Assembly: GCA_030827315.1 (NCBI GenBank)
Contig: JAURER010000005.1
Location: forward strand, 40,275 to 104,274
Direction: 5' to 3'
Length of the DNA: 64,000 nt
Origin: Gemmatimonadota bacterium
GTDB lineage: Bacteria > Gemmatimonadota > Gemmatimonadetes > Longimicrobiales > Gaopeijiaceae
Shown: one piece after another, positions 36,895-44,962 of the stretch
Layout: each line of letters starts with the position of its first letter
Numbering within the stretch: position 1 is the stretch's first letter
Notes under the pieces: generated by a model
Told to the model about the DNA's origin: nothing
Databases searched by the model: none
Seen by the model: the letters and a program-made list of their open reading frames with translations, nothing else
Position numbers and translations under genes: made by a program

Positions 36895-38214
36895 TCAGAA
36901 GTCGACGTCGAAGTCCTGTTCGCCCTCGTCGAATTCGGCCTGGAGCAGGCGGAAGCTGTCGTTGAGCTCCTGATCCGTCTCGGTTCCGAAGATCCGGCCT
37001 GCAATGTACTCCCCGAGCACCGGCCCCTGCTTGAAGGCCTCGGCCTGGCCGCCACCGGCGAGCCAGACGTTGTCCAGCTCGGGGTGCGTGTCGATGAGGA
37101 AGTTGCGGCTCACGGTCGAGCAGTAGTGACAGGCCCGCGTCTCGTTGATGATGCTGTCGGCGAGCGCGGGGAAGTACTTCGAGAGGATCTCGCGCGGCCG
37201 CGCATGACGGTCTTCCGGCACCCAGCGAATGCTCGTGTCGGGATCGTTGCTGCGATCGCCCCCCGTGCGGATCCGGAAGCCGCGGGAGTCGTCCGGGAGC
37301 GCCGGCCACCCTGTACATCCGGGTACGGAATAGCTGGGGCAGTTCGGCCACCGGTACGATTCGTCGCCCGCCGGCGTCGCGAAGTAGTACACGTGCCCGA
37401 CGGCCCGTGCGGAGTAGCGCCTGCCGAGCAGATCGGGCAGGAAGAGGTGGAACCACGCGCCGGTGGCGTACACGAACATGCCGGCCTCGAGCCTCTCCCC
37501 GTTCGAGAGATGAACGTTCCGCAGCGTGCGCCCGTCGACGTCTCCGTGGGCGGCCTTCACGATCCGGATGTCACCTCCCTCCTGCTCGAAAACGCGGGCG
37601 ACCGATTCGATGGCGCGACGCGCGCGCACCACACCGGCCGCCGGTTCGTAAAGCACGGCCGCGACGTCCGGCGTGTGGATCATCGGCCAGCGGTACCGAA
37701 CCTCGTCCGGGGTGAGCACCTCGTACGGGTGGCCCAGGACGTCCCAGTTGGCCATGGACCGCTGCATCGAGGGCTCCATCTCCGGGCGCATGATGATGTC
37801 ACCCGTCTCGTAGTACAGGCGGGGCAGGAGCGCGTCGGCATGCTCCGCGTCCCACTCCCTCCACTTCTGCATCGACCGGATCGCCCATCCGGCCCACTGC
37901 AGCCCCTGCTCCCGGTCGCCGTAGCTGCTGCGGACGCCCCGGGTCTCGCCCCCCGAGGCAGCCTTGGAGTTGGCCGGCCCGTACTGGTCGAGGAGCGTCA
38001 CCTTCATGCCGCCCCGCTGAAGATTGAGCGCGGTCCACGCGCCGAATGCGCCGGCTCCCACCACCACGGCGTCGGGAATCTGGCCCGACCGCACGAACGG
38101 AGCCCGGCGCGGCCCCGGCGCGGATTCCGCGGAAGCGGTGGCGGGCGTCGCGGTCAGCGCCAGACCGGCCCCCGCGGTCGCGACCTTGAGGAAGTCTCGG
38201 CGATCGATGCTCAT
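36895..38214 (-). CDS. Tat-exported FAD-dependent oxidoreductase (DAO family)
   Basis: About 439 residues. The N-terminus carries a twin-arginine signal (IDRRDFLKVATAGAGLAL), so the protein is exported folded with its flavin. The DAO/sarcosine-oxidase domain starts with the dinucleotide motif AVVVGAGAFGAWTALNL. Near residue 360 the stretch TRACHYCSTVSRNFLIDTHP aligns with the monomeric sarcosine oxidase segment whose Cys holds FAD covalently, so a covalent flavin is plausible. The substrate is probably an N-methyl or secondary amine, but this is inference. A cytochrome c gene lies 64 bases upstream in the same orientation and may take the electrons. I start at ATG 38214, just before the RR motif. 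Confidence 0.82.
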   Translation of the reverse strand: MSIDRRDFLKVATAGAGLALTATPATASAESAPGPRRAPFVRSGQIPDAVVVGAGAFGAWTALNLQRGGMKVTLLDQYGPANSKAASGGETRGVRSSYGDREQGLQWAGWAIRSMQKWREWDAEHADALLPRLYYETGDIIMRPEMEPSMQRSMANWDVLGHPYEVLTPDEVRYRWPMIHTPDVAAVLYEPAAGVVRARRAIESVARVFEQEGGDIRIVKAAHGDVDGRTLRNVHLSNGERLEAGMFVYATGAWFHLFLPDLLGRRYSARAVGHVYYFATPAGDESYRWPNCPSYSVPGCTGWPALPDDSRGFRIRTGGDRSNDPDTSIRWVPEDRHARPREILSKYFPALADSIINETRACHYCSTVSRNFLIDTHPELDNVWLAGGGQAEAFKQGPVLGEYIAGRIFGTETDQELNDSFRLLQAEFDEGEQDFDVDF

Positions 38215-38278
38215 TCGGGGCCTCTCCATAGGAGTGGACACGGCGCCGTTCGCGCGGCCAACGGCAGGACGAGGCGAC

Positions 38279-38731
38279 TCACGGCTCGCGAATCGACGCG
38301 AGACTGATCTGGTCGAGGATGGTCCGGTCCGCGGCGAGCCGGGAAGGACCCGCCTCGAAGCCGTTCATGCGGAGGATGTAGGAGACGATCGAGACCGCTT
38401 CCTCCGGGCTCAGACTGCCCGGGTTCGTCTCCGGCATCTCGTTCTGGATGAGCTGGTACAGGTTACCGGCCGAGCGCCGTCCCCACTTGAACTTGAACTG
38501 GGAGTCCTGGAACTCGCTCGAGTAATGGCATTCCGTGCAGGACGCGCGGAAGATGTCGCGCCCTTCGTCCGCCTGGGCGTCGCTGAAGGAGGGCGTACCG
38601 GAGGCAGACGCCACGGCGTCGGAAGAGGACATGGCCGACGCGGCCGGCGCCGACGCGGCCTCCGGGGTGGAGGCGGCGCAGGCGGCGAGCGCGAGGGCGG
38701 CGAGCACGCCGAGCGGTCTTTTCATCGTCAT
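38279..38731 (-). CDS. Cytochrome c lipoprotein
   Basis: A 150-residue protein with a lipobox (LALAAC, Cys about residue 18), a low-complexity Ala/Ser linker, and one class I cytochrome c domain with the haem site CTECH (about residues 65-69) and a likely distal Met in MPETNPGSLSPEEA. It should be anchored in the membrane facing the periplasm and carry electrons. Gene position just upstream of the Tat oxidoreductase suggests the two form a dehydrogenase-cytochrome pair. Confidence 0.88.
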   Translation of the reverse strand: MTMKRPLGVLAALALAACAASTPEAASAPAASAMSSSDAVASASGTPSFSDAQADEGRDIFRASCTECHYSSEFQDSQFKFKWGRRSAGNLYQLIQNEMPETNPGSLSPEEAVSIVSYILRMNGFEAGPSRLAADRTILDQISLASIREP

Positions 38732-38754
38732 CGCACGAGGTTGGGTGAACGGGG

Positions 38755-39864
38755 TCAGATCTTCAGGTAGATCCTTCGCGCGTGAAGAATCCACATCATC
38801 CCGAGCCAGAAGGCAACATACGTGACCGCAAACGCGAGAGAACCGTTGAGGTCTCCGGCCCATGATCGGAATGCCGTCTCGTACACGGCGTTGTAGAGCG
38901 AGGTGCCGTCGTCACCGCCGATCCGGATCCGCCCCATCGTCTTGGAGAGCATGCCCGAGGCGACGAAGACCGTGATGGCGTTCATGCCGTACACGACCAT
39001 CCAGCTCTCCCACCAGCCCCGCACCCGCCTCACGTCGATCAGGCCGTACAGAAGTCCCAGCAGCAGAAGTCCCGTGCCCGCCGTGAACAGCACGTAGGAG
39101 CTGGTCCAGAGATTCTTGTTGATCGGGAAGACGAGCCCCCATCCCCAGCCGGCGACCGTCAGCAAGGCTCCCGCGGTCACCAGCCCACGCAGCAGCCGGG
39201 GTCGGTCGCGCCCCGACTGCAGCCACGTTCCGGCGAAGATGCCGAGCAGCGCGGTAGCGACCGCCGGAAGCGTGGAGAGGAGGCCCTCCGGGTCCCAGGT
39301 TCCCTGCCACAGGTGCCCGTCGAGGATCAGGCGGTCCAGCCATGCCGCCAGGTTGCCGTCGGGGCTCAGGTCCCCGGCCCCGTACCCGGGCACCGGCACG
39401 AGCGTCATGAGGGCCCAGTATCCGAGCAGGAGGCCCGCCGCCACCGTGCGCCGGCTCCGGTCCGGGAGGTAGACGTACGCCGACGCGGCCGCCAGGTACA
39501 CGAGCCCGATGCGCTGAAGCACGCCGTAGTAGCGCATGCTCAGCAGGTCGAAGTCGGGGATCGCACGCATGGCGAGCCCGAGTCCGACGAGGATGAGCGA
39601 GCGTCGCACGATGTGGCGGAGAAGGTCTGCGCGCGCCGCGCCGGCCTCGATGCGACGCCGGAACGAGAACGGGATCGCCACCCCGACGATGAAGAGAAAG
39701 TACGGGAAGATCAGGTCGGTCGGCGTCCAGCCGTGCCACTCCGCGTGCCGGAGCGGGCCGTACACGTGCGCCCAGCTGCCGGGATTGTTGACCAGGATCA
39801 TCCCCGCGATGGTCAGGCCCCGGAAGGCGTCCAGGGACACGAGACGTTCGGACCGCTCCGTCAC
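38755..39864 (-). CDS. NagX-like heparan-alpha-glucosaminide N-acetyltransferase family membrane protein
   Basis: A 369-residue polytopic protein with about ten helices. SLDAFRGLTIAGMILVNNPG at the N-terminus, and the PTDLIFPYFLFIVGVAIPFS region shortly after, are characteristic of the DUF5009/HGSNAT family (YeiB-like). Relatives move acetyl groups across the membrane onto amino sugars, or act in sugar uptake; the substrate here is unknown. The start is GTG 39864, overlapping the mobA stop (GTGA). Confidence 0.82.
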   Translation of the reverse strand: MTERSERLVSLDAFRGLTIAGMILVNNPGSWAHVYGPLRHAEWHGWTPTDLIFPYFLFIVGVAIPFSFRRRIEAGAARADLLRHIVRRSLILVGLGLAMRAIPDFDLLSMRYYGVLQRIGLVYLAAASAYVYLPDRSRRTVAAGLLLGYWALMTLVPVPGYGAGDLSPDGNLAAWLDRLILDGHLWQGTWDPEGLLSTLPAVATALLGIFAGTWLQSGRDRPRLLRGLVTAGALLTVAGWGWGLVFPINKNLWTSSYVLFTAGTGLLLLGLLYGLIDVRRVRGWWESWMVVYGMNAITVFVASGMLSKTMGRIRIGGDDGTSLYNAVYETAFRSWAGDLNGSLAFAVTYVAFWLGMMWILHARRIYLKI

Positions 39865-40457
39865 ACCGATTCCTCGGCCGCGAGGGCCCGAGCCCGTCGA
39901 AGCCCCTGTTCGTCGTTCACGTTCACTCCCGCCCTCGGTCCCCCCGGGACGCGCCGGCCGTCCACCGTGCGGAAGAGCGCGCCCGCGGCGCGAACGCCCG
40001 CGTCGAGCAACTCCGTGACGACGGGCAGACAGTCGATCGCATAGACCGCGCACAGCGGTTCGAAGTCCGGATCTCCTTCACGCTCCACGGCGGCGGCGCG
40101 GGCGCCGGCCAGGCCGTCGAGCACCTTCGCCACCACGCCTCCGCCCACGAGCGGCAGATCGCACGCCAGGACGAACACCGCGGACGCGCCGTCCGATGCG
40201 CCCCGGTCGAGAGCCGCCTCGATCCCCGCCAGCGGGCCGCAGCCGACGCGCAGGTCCGGGATCGTCGGCCAGTCACCCGCAGGCGTCTGCGCACGGGACG
40301 AGACCACGACGACGTCCGCGCAGTGAGCGCGCAGTGCCGCGACGGCGCGGTCCACCATCCGCTCCCCCGCGACCCGCTCCCCGGCCTTGTCGCGCCCGAG
40401 CCGCCGGCTCTCTCCGCCCGCGAGTACGGCACCCAGCACGTGCGGCGTCGCCGTCAC
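39861..40457 (-). CDS. mobA: Molybdenum cofactor guanylyltransferase
   Basis: A 198-residue nucleotidyltransferase that joins GMP to molybdopterin to make the MGD form needed by DMSO-reductase-family enzymes such as formate dehydrogenase. The GTP-binding loop is GAVLAGGESRRLGRDKAGER, followed by the metal-binding VLACDLPLV and the late NVNDEQGLRRA. The start is GTG 40457, overlapping the fdhD stop (GTGA), so fdhD and mobA are translated together. Confidence 0.92.
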   Translation of the reverse strand: MTATPHVLGAVLAGGESRRLGRDKAGERVAGERMVDRAVAALRAHCADVVVVSSRAQTPAGDWPTIPDLRVGCGPLAGIEAALDRGASDGASAVFVLACDLPLVGGGVVAKVLDGLAGARAAAVEREGDPDFEPLCAVYAIDCLPVVTELLDAGVRAAGALFRTVDGRRVPGGPRAGVNVNDEQGLRRARALAAEESV

Positions 40458-41296
40458 CCGACCCGCTCCGGCGCCGAGTAGACGTTGAAGCCGCCGTCGC
40501 GCGCGAATCCGATGAGCGTCTGACCGAAGCGCTGCGCGAGGTCCACCGCCAAGCTGGACGGCGCTCCCACCGCGACGAGGATCGGGACACCCGCGGCGAT
40601 CGCCTTCTGGACCACCTCGAAAGAGGCCCGCCCGCTTACGACCAGGATCCGGTCGTGCGCGGGCAGCGTCCGGCCCAGCAGAGCGTGGCCAACGACCTTG
40701 TCCACCGCATTGTGACGCCCGACGTCCTCGAACACGGACTGCGGGCGTCCGCCCGGATGGAAGAAGCCGGCCGCGTGCAACCCGCCCGTGCGCGAGAAAA
40801 CGCCCTGGGCCTCCCGAAGCCGGTCGGGCAACGCGACCACCTGAGCCGGCGATACCCGCAATCCGGACGGGAGCACCGAACACCCCTGGGCCTCGACGGC
40901 CTCGAGCGACGCCTTGCCGCATACGCCGCAGCTCGACGTCGTGTAGAAGTTGCGGCGCACGGAGTCGGGGTCGAACGAGCGGTGCGTGGAGAGGCGCGCC
41001 TCCACGACGTTGTATTCCTGCTCCTCCGGGCCGGTACAGTAGGTGAGCTCCACGAGATCGTCCGCCGCCGCCACAAGCCCCTCCCCGTGGAGGAAGCCCG
41101 CGACCAGCTCGAAGTCGTGTCCGGGGGTGCGCATGGTCACGGAGAGCGCCTCCGCACGCTTGCGACCGCCCTCGGACCACGCGACCCGGATCTCCATGGG
41201 CTCCTCGACGGCGAGCGCGTCACGCTCGCGCGTGGCTGCGCCGTCGCGGTACTTCGTGACCCGGTACGTGCGGGCGCCGCCGCGTGAGCCGATCAT
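40454..41296 (-). CDS. fdhD: Formate dehydrogenase sulfurtransferase FdhD
   Basis: A 280-residue protein that moves sulfur from a cysteine desulfurase to the bis-MGD cofactor, which is required for formate dehydrogenase activity. The catalytic CxxC is in TTSSCGVCGKAS (Cys123, Cys126). GRHNAVDKVVGHALL and the following VVSGRASFEVVQKA are family hallmarks. The proposed start is ATG 41296, 14 bases after the M28 peptidase gene; the longer open frame upstream is that gene in another frame. Its client is probably the formate dehydrogenase at 48-52.6 kb. Confidence 0.95.
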   Translation of the reverse strand: MIGSRGGARTYRVTKYRDGAATRERDALAVEEPMEIRVAWSEGGRKRAEALSVTMRTPGHDFELVAGFLHGEGLVAAADDLVELTYCTGPEEQEYNVVEARLSTHRSFDPDSVRRNFYTTSSCGVCGKASLEAVEAQGCSVLPSGLRVSPAQVVALPDRLREAQGVFSRTGGLHAAGFFHPGGRPQSVFEDVGRHNAVDKVVGHALLGRTLPAHDRILVVSGRASFEVVQKAIAAGVPILVAVGAPSSLAVDLAQRFGQTLIGFARDGGFNVYSAPERVG

Positions 41297-41310
41297 CGCA
41301 ACACCGCGGG

Positions 41311-42684
41311 TCAGCGCGGCAGCCGCTCGGGCATGTCGGCGACGACGTACGCCATCACCGCCATCGTCGCCACGCACAGCGCCACTTCGTCGGGATCGAG
41401 CTTGTCCACCGTGTCGGCATCGGTGTGGTGGTACCAGAAGTACCTCGTCCCGTCCACGTTCAGCCCCATGCCCGGTACGCCCGTGGCCATGAGCGGGCCG
41501 ATGTCGGCACCTCCGCCCCCGCGCTGGATCGCCCCCGCGCCGATCCGATCGAGGAGCGTGCCGACCTCCCGAATCATCGCGAACGCCTCGTCGGAGCCCG
41601 TGAAGCCGAAGCCCGTGGGCCTGAAAACGCCCCCGTCCGATTCCATGGCGAGCACGTGGTACTCGTCGGCGTGGTCGCGCGCGTACGACGGCCCGCCCGG
41701 CCCCCCGTTTTCCTCGCTCGTCCACCCGACCACACGAATGGTGCGCCGTGGACGCAGCCCGAGCTCCCGGATGATGCGGACGGCCTCCCATGCGGCCACC
41801 ACGCCACCGGCGTCGTCCATGGCGCCCTGGCCCACGTCCCAGGAATCGGTGTGTCCCCCGAGCACGATCACCTCGTCGGGGAACTCACTGCCCACGATCT
41901 CGGCCATGACGTTTCGCGAAGGCGCGTCCGGCTGCCAGTGCGCCTCCATGCGAAGAAGGAGTTCGACGCGCTCGCCCCGCTCCTGCATCCGCTGCAGGAG
42001 GTCCGCGTCCTCGACGGTGATCGCCGCGTGCGGGATCTTCGGCACGCCGTCCTCGTAGCGGCTGTTGCCGGTGTGGGGGGTCTGCTGTGAGTAGGGCGTC
42101 ACGGATCGGATCAGGCTCGCAGCCGCCCCGGCCCTCGCGGCCGCGACGGCGCCGTTCGAGCGGTACTGCACCGTCTCGCCGTAGGTCGTGAACGGAACGT
42201 TGAAGAGGACGATGCGTCCCGAGGCCTCGTCCGCCCGGCGCTCGAGTTCCTCGAAGGAGCCAACCACCAGGACCTCGGCGCGGATGCCTCCGGGCGGCGT
42301 CGCCACGCTCCCTCCGAGACCGAGCATCGGGAGGTCCCGGGGCCACGGGGTGATCATCCGGAGGCTCTCGTCGCCGCGTACCCAGTGGGGCACCATGACC
42401 GGATCGCCACGCGGGTTGTCCAGTCCGTCGCGCGCCATCTCGTCGAGGATCCAGTCGTGCGCGCGTTCGAGCGCCACGGACCCGGCGATGCGAGGGCCGA
42501 AGCGCTCGACGAGCTCGGTGAGGCGCGAGTAGGCGTCGTGGTCTGCCGTGGCGGCGTCGATGATGAGGTTGGCCGACTCGCGGTAGCGATCGGCGATCGC
42601 CTGACCCGTGGCGGGAGCGGGTGAGAGCGCGGTCGCGAGGGCGAGCACCACGATCAGCTGGGGAATGTCGCTCAGGATCTTCAT
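41311..42684 (-). CDS. Secreted M28-family zinc peptidase with PA domain
   Basis: A 457-residue exported aminopeptidase or carboxypeptidase-like enzyme. After a signal peptide (LIVVLALATALSPAPATGQA) comes a region holding a PA insert (EVLVVGSFEELERRADE), and then the di-zinc catalytic domain: LGGHTDSWDVGQGAMDDAGG (His and bridging Asp), WTSEENGGPG (Glu pair), AMESDGG (Asp) and YFWYHHTDADT (His). It resembles plasma glutamate carboxypeptidase. Its ATGA overlap with the symporter gene suggests that peptides are degraded outside and a product imported. Confidence 0.9.
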   Translation of the reverse strand: MKILSDIPQLIVVLALATALSPAPATGQAIADRYRESANLIIDAATADHDAYSRLTELVERFGPRIAGSVALERAHDWILDEMARDGLDNPRGDPVMVPHWVRGDESLRMITPWPRDLPMLGLGGSVATPPGGIRAEVLVVGSFEELERRADEASGRIVLFNVPFTTYGETVQYRSNGAVAAARAGAAASLIRSVTPYSQQTPHTGNSRYEDGVPKIPHAAITVEDADLLQRMQERGERVELLLRMEAHWQPDAPSRNVMAEIVGSEFPDEVIVLGGHTDSWDVGQGAMDDAGGVVAAWEAVRIIRELGLRPRRTIRVVGWTSEENGGPGGPSYARDHADEYHVLAMESDGGVFRPTGFGFTGSDEAFAMIREVGTLLDRIGAGAIQRGGGGADIGPLMATGVPGMGLNVDGTRYFWYHHTDADTVDKLDPDEVALCVATMAVMAYVVADMPERLPR

Positions 42685-44120
42685 GCGGGGTCGGCCGGGT
42701 TCACGTCGTCGAAGTAGGGAGCCAGCGCCCTGGCGGGCGGTGGCGGTGTCACTAGGCTCACGCCCACGAAGAGCGCGGCGGACGCGAGGAAGCCGCAAAG
42801 TACGGGCTCGACGGACGGCGCGCCCCATGCCTCCCACGCGAACGTCGCGGTCACCCCACCCACCATCGCCGCCGCGGCACCCTCGCGGGTCGCCCGGCGC
42901 CACACGACGCCGCCCACCACGGGCAGCACGAACGCCGCGGCCATGAGGGCGGTGAAGAGGAGCACGATGAACTGGACCAGGTCCCCTTCCCCGACCCCGC
43001 TCAGAAGGAGTGCGACCGGCGTCGAGCCGACCACGAGGATCCCGATCCGGTCCACCCACATCCGACGCTTCGGCGAGACCTCGGGGTGGATCAGGTTCTG
43101 GTAGATGTCCACGGACAGTGCCGAGCCCGCGACGATCAGGAGCGAGTCGACGGTCGACATCATGGCCGAGGTCAGGGCGGCGAGCATGATCGCCCCGAGC
43201 GTCGCCGGAAGGACGGCGGTCGCGATCATGGGCATCGCGAGGTCGCCGGTGGGCAGTGACGGGAAGAGCACGATGGTGGAGAGCGCGAGAACCATCACGA
43301 GCAGATTGAGCGCGAGGATCATGACGATGGCGAACAGGACCCCGCGCCGGATGGTCTTCATGTCCTTCATGGCGTAGAGCCGGATGAGCTTCTCCGGCGT
43401 CGCGATGCCACCGAGGAAGAAGGACAGCCCCATCGTGAACAGGAGCGCGGCCGGCATCGTCTCCCAGGTGAAGACGAGGGGATGCGCGGACTCGACCAGG
43501 TAGAGCAGCGCACCCAGCCCGTCGACCTGCCGCAGCGCGAGCGGCACGGCGAACAGCGCCCCGAGCGTCATCACCACCAGCTGGAAGGCGTCCGTGTACA
43601 CCACCGCGACCATCCCGCCGATCACCGTGTACGCCAGCAGGATCGCGGTGAAGCCGATCATCCCCCAGGTGGTGGGGATGCCGAACACGGTGTTGGCGAT
43701 GAGCCCCCCGGCCACGATCTGCGCCTGGATGTACACGATGGCCGCGATGAGGATGATGCCCGCAGCCAGCCCCCGGATCCCCTTGCCGTAGTAGCGCGTC
43801 TCGATGAAGGCGGGGATCGTGAGCTCCTTCTGGCGCGTGAAGCGCGGAGCGAGCACGGCGACCATGAACCAGTAGGCGAGCGGGATCGAGACCAGCACCC
43901 AGCCGAAAGACCAGCCGGCCGTGTACATGACGCCGATCACGCCCATGAAGGTGCCCGCGGACGTGTGGGTGGCGGCCATGGTCGCGCCCCCCGTGAACCA
44001 TCCCAGCTGCCCGCCCGCGATCCAGTAGTCCGACTCGTTCCGCGTGGCACGCAGACTGTACCACCCGATGCCGAAGACGACGGCGAAGTAGCCGAGGAAG
44101 ATCCAGGTCTGGGGCGTCAT
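42681..44120 (-). CDS. Sodium/solute symporter (SSS family)
   Basis: A 479-residue transporter with about 13 helices. GGATMAATHTSAGTFMGVIG near the N-terminus is the SSS unwound helix 1. The ALTSAMMSTVDSLLIVAGSA segment carries the Ser/Thr residues that form the sodium site in helix 8, and PEKLIRLYAMKDMK is a typical loop. The substrate could be an amino acid, a small peptide product or another organic solute. I start at ATG 44120, eight bases after GGAG; this ATG overlaps the stop of a 33-codon membrane ORF, and its own stop overlaps the M28 start. Confidence 0.88.
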   Translation of the reverse strand: MTPQTWIFLGYFAVVFGIGWYSLRATRNESDYWIAGGQLGWFTGGATMAATHTSAGTFMGVIGVMYTAGWSFGWVLVSIPLAYWFMVAVLAPRFTRQKELTIPAFIETRYYGKGIRGLAAGIILIAAIVYIQAQIVAGGLIANTVFGIPTTWGMIGFTAILLAYTVIGGMVAVVYTDAFQLVVMTLGALFAVPLALRQVDGLGALLYLVESAHPLVFTWETMPAALLFTMGLSFFLGGIATPEKLIRLYAMKDMKTIRRGVLFAIVMILALNLLVMVLALSTIVLFPSLPTGDLAMPMIATAVLPATLGAIMLAALTSAMMSTVDSLLIVAGSALSVDIYQNLIHPEVSPKRRMWVDRIGILVVGSTPVALLLSGVGEGDLVQFIVLLFTALMAAAFVLPVVGGVVWRRATREGAAAAMVGGVTATFAWEAWGAPSVEPVLCGFLASAALFVGVSLVTPPPPARALAPYFDDVNPADPA

Positions 44121-44218
44121 TCGTCTCGCTCCGTTCGGATCATCCACACGGTATAGGCCACGAGGATCACTGCGCACGCCACGAAGAGTCCCCAGAAGAT
44201 CACGCCTGGACCGGTCAT
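44117..44218 (-). CDS. 33-residue single-helix protein coupled to the symporter
   Basis: Translating the minus strand from ATG 44218 gives MTGPGVIFWGLFVACAVILV, then AYTVWMIRTERDE and a TGA. One hydrophobic helix (about residues 5-26) is flanked by a short N-terminus and a charged C-terminus, so the C-terminus should face the cytoplasm. The start overlaps the stop of the upstream gene (ATGA) and the stop overlaps the symporter ATG (ATGA). Small membrane partners are known for some sodium/solute symporters, and I infer that role here. It is too short for most automatic gene calls. Confidence 0.72.
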   Translation of the reverse strand: MTGPGVIFWGLFVACAVILVAYTVWMIRTERDE

Positions 44219-44937
44219 GCGTTCATCCGCCTCATGTGGCGCCACCCGAACGCGGCGAAGGCGACCAGCAAGGTGAACGTCAGCAGGTCGATGACGAGCG
44301 GTAGCCCCGGGCTCCGCCTACCTCCGACCGTCGCCCGGAATCCAACCATGGCGGGAACCACGGGCAGCGCGACGGTCCAGCTCCCGTCGTCGCTGCGGCG
44401 CATCCCGGAGGGGAACCCATCGTCGACCGTCCATCCTTCGGGGAGCAGCAGCCTGGCGTCGAATCCCCCGGTGGCGCCGTCACCCCTCGGAGGGGGACCC
44501 GAGAGCACCGGCACCCGGCCACGCCGTCGATCCCCGGTCGCCTCGACGGCTCGGTCGATCCGGTAGCTGAACTCGACGGGAAAGGAAGTGCCGTCCGCCT
44601 CGACCGGCGGGCGGAGCGTGGCGGACCGGTGGCTCCCCACGGTGGGCCAGAGCACGAGGCGGGTGTTCCCGTCCACGGAAACGTCCTCGGCGGTCGCGTC
44701 CGCGAATCCGAGAAGCTCCAGGGGGATCGCGCGGTCCACCGGCAGCGCTCCACCGGGCTGAGCCGGTCCGAACACGTACGACAGCGTGACGAGCGCGCTT
44801 CCGTCACCTGCGGTGAGGTCGGCGGTCATGCTCGCCGACAGGACGACCCACTCGCCGTCTGCCTGGGCCGCGCCGTGGGCCGGGAAGACGCCAGCGCCGG
44901 TCAGAACGCCAAGCAGGAGCGGGACCACGCGCGTCAT
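44215..44937 (-). CDS. Exported membrane-anchored protein, function unknown
   Basis: About 240 residues. A signal peptide (VVPLLLGVLTGAGVFPAHG) is followed by a beta-rich extracytoplasmic domain of about 180 residues, and a C-terminal helix (LPLVIDLLTFTLLVAFAAFG) ends in a basic tail (WRHMRRMNA). The shape is that of a periplasmic domain tethered by its C-terminus. I recognise no family. A GTG twelve bases upstream is an alternative start. It precedes the small helix protein, symporter and peptidase in one run of overlapping genes, so a role with that transporter is possible. Confidence 0.65.
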   Translation of the reverse strand: MTRVVPLLLGVLTGAGVFPAHGAAQADGEWVVLSASMTADLTAGDGSALVTLSYVFGPAQPGGALPVDRAIPLELLGFADATAEDVSVDGNTRLVLWPTVGSHRSATLRPPVEADGTSFPVEFSYRIDRAVEATGDRRRGRVPVLSGPPPRGDGATGGFDARLLLPEGWTVDDGFPSGMRRSDDGSWTVALPVVPAMVGFRATVGGRRSPGLPLVIDLLTFTLLVAFAAFGWRHMRRMNA

Positions 44938-44962
44938 GCAGACAGCCACCGAGTCCCGCCGG

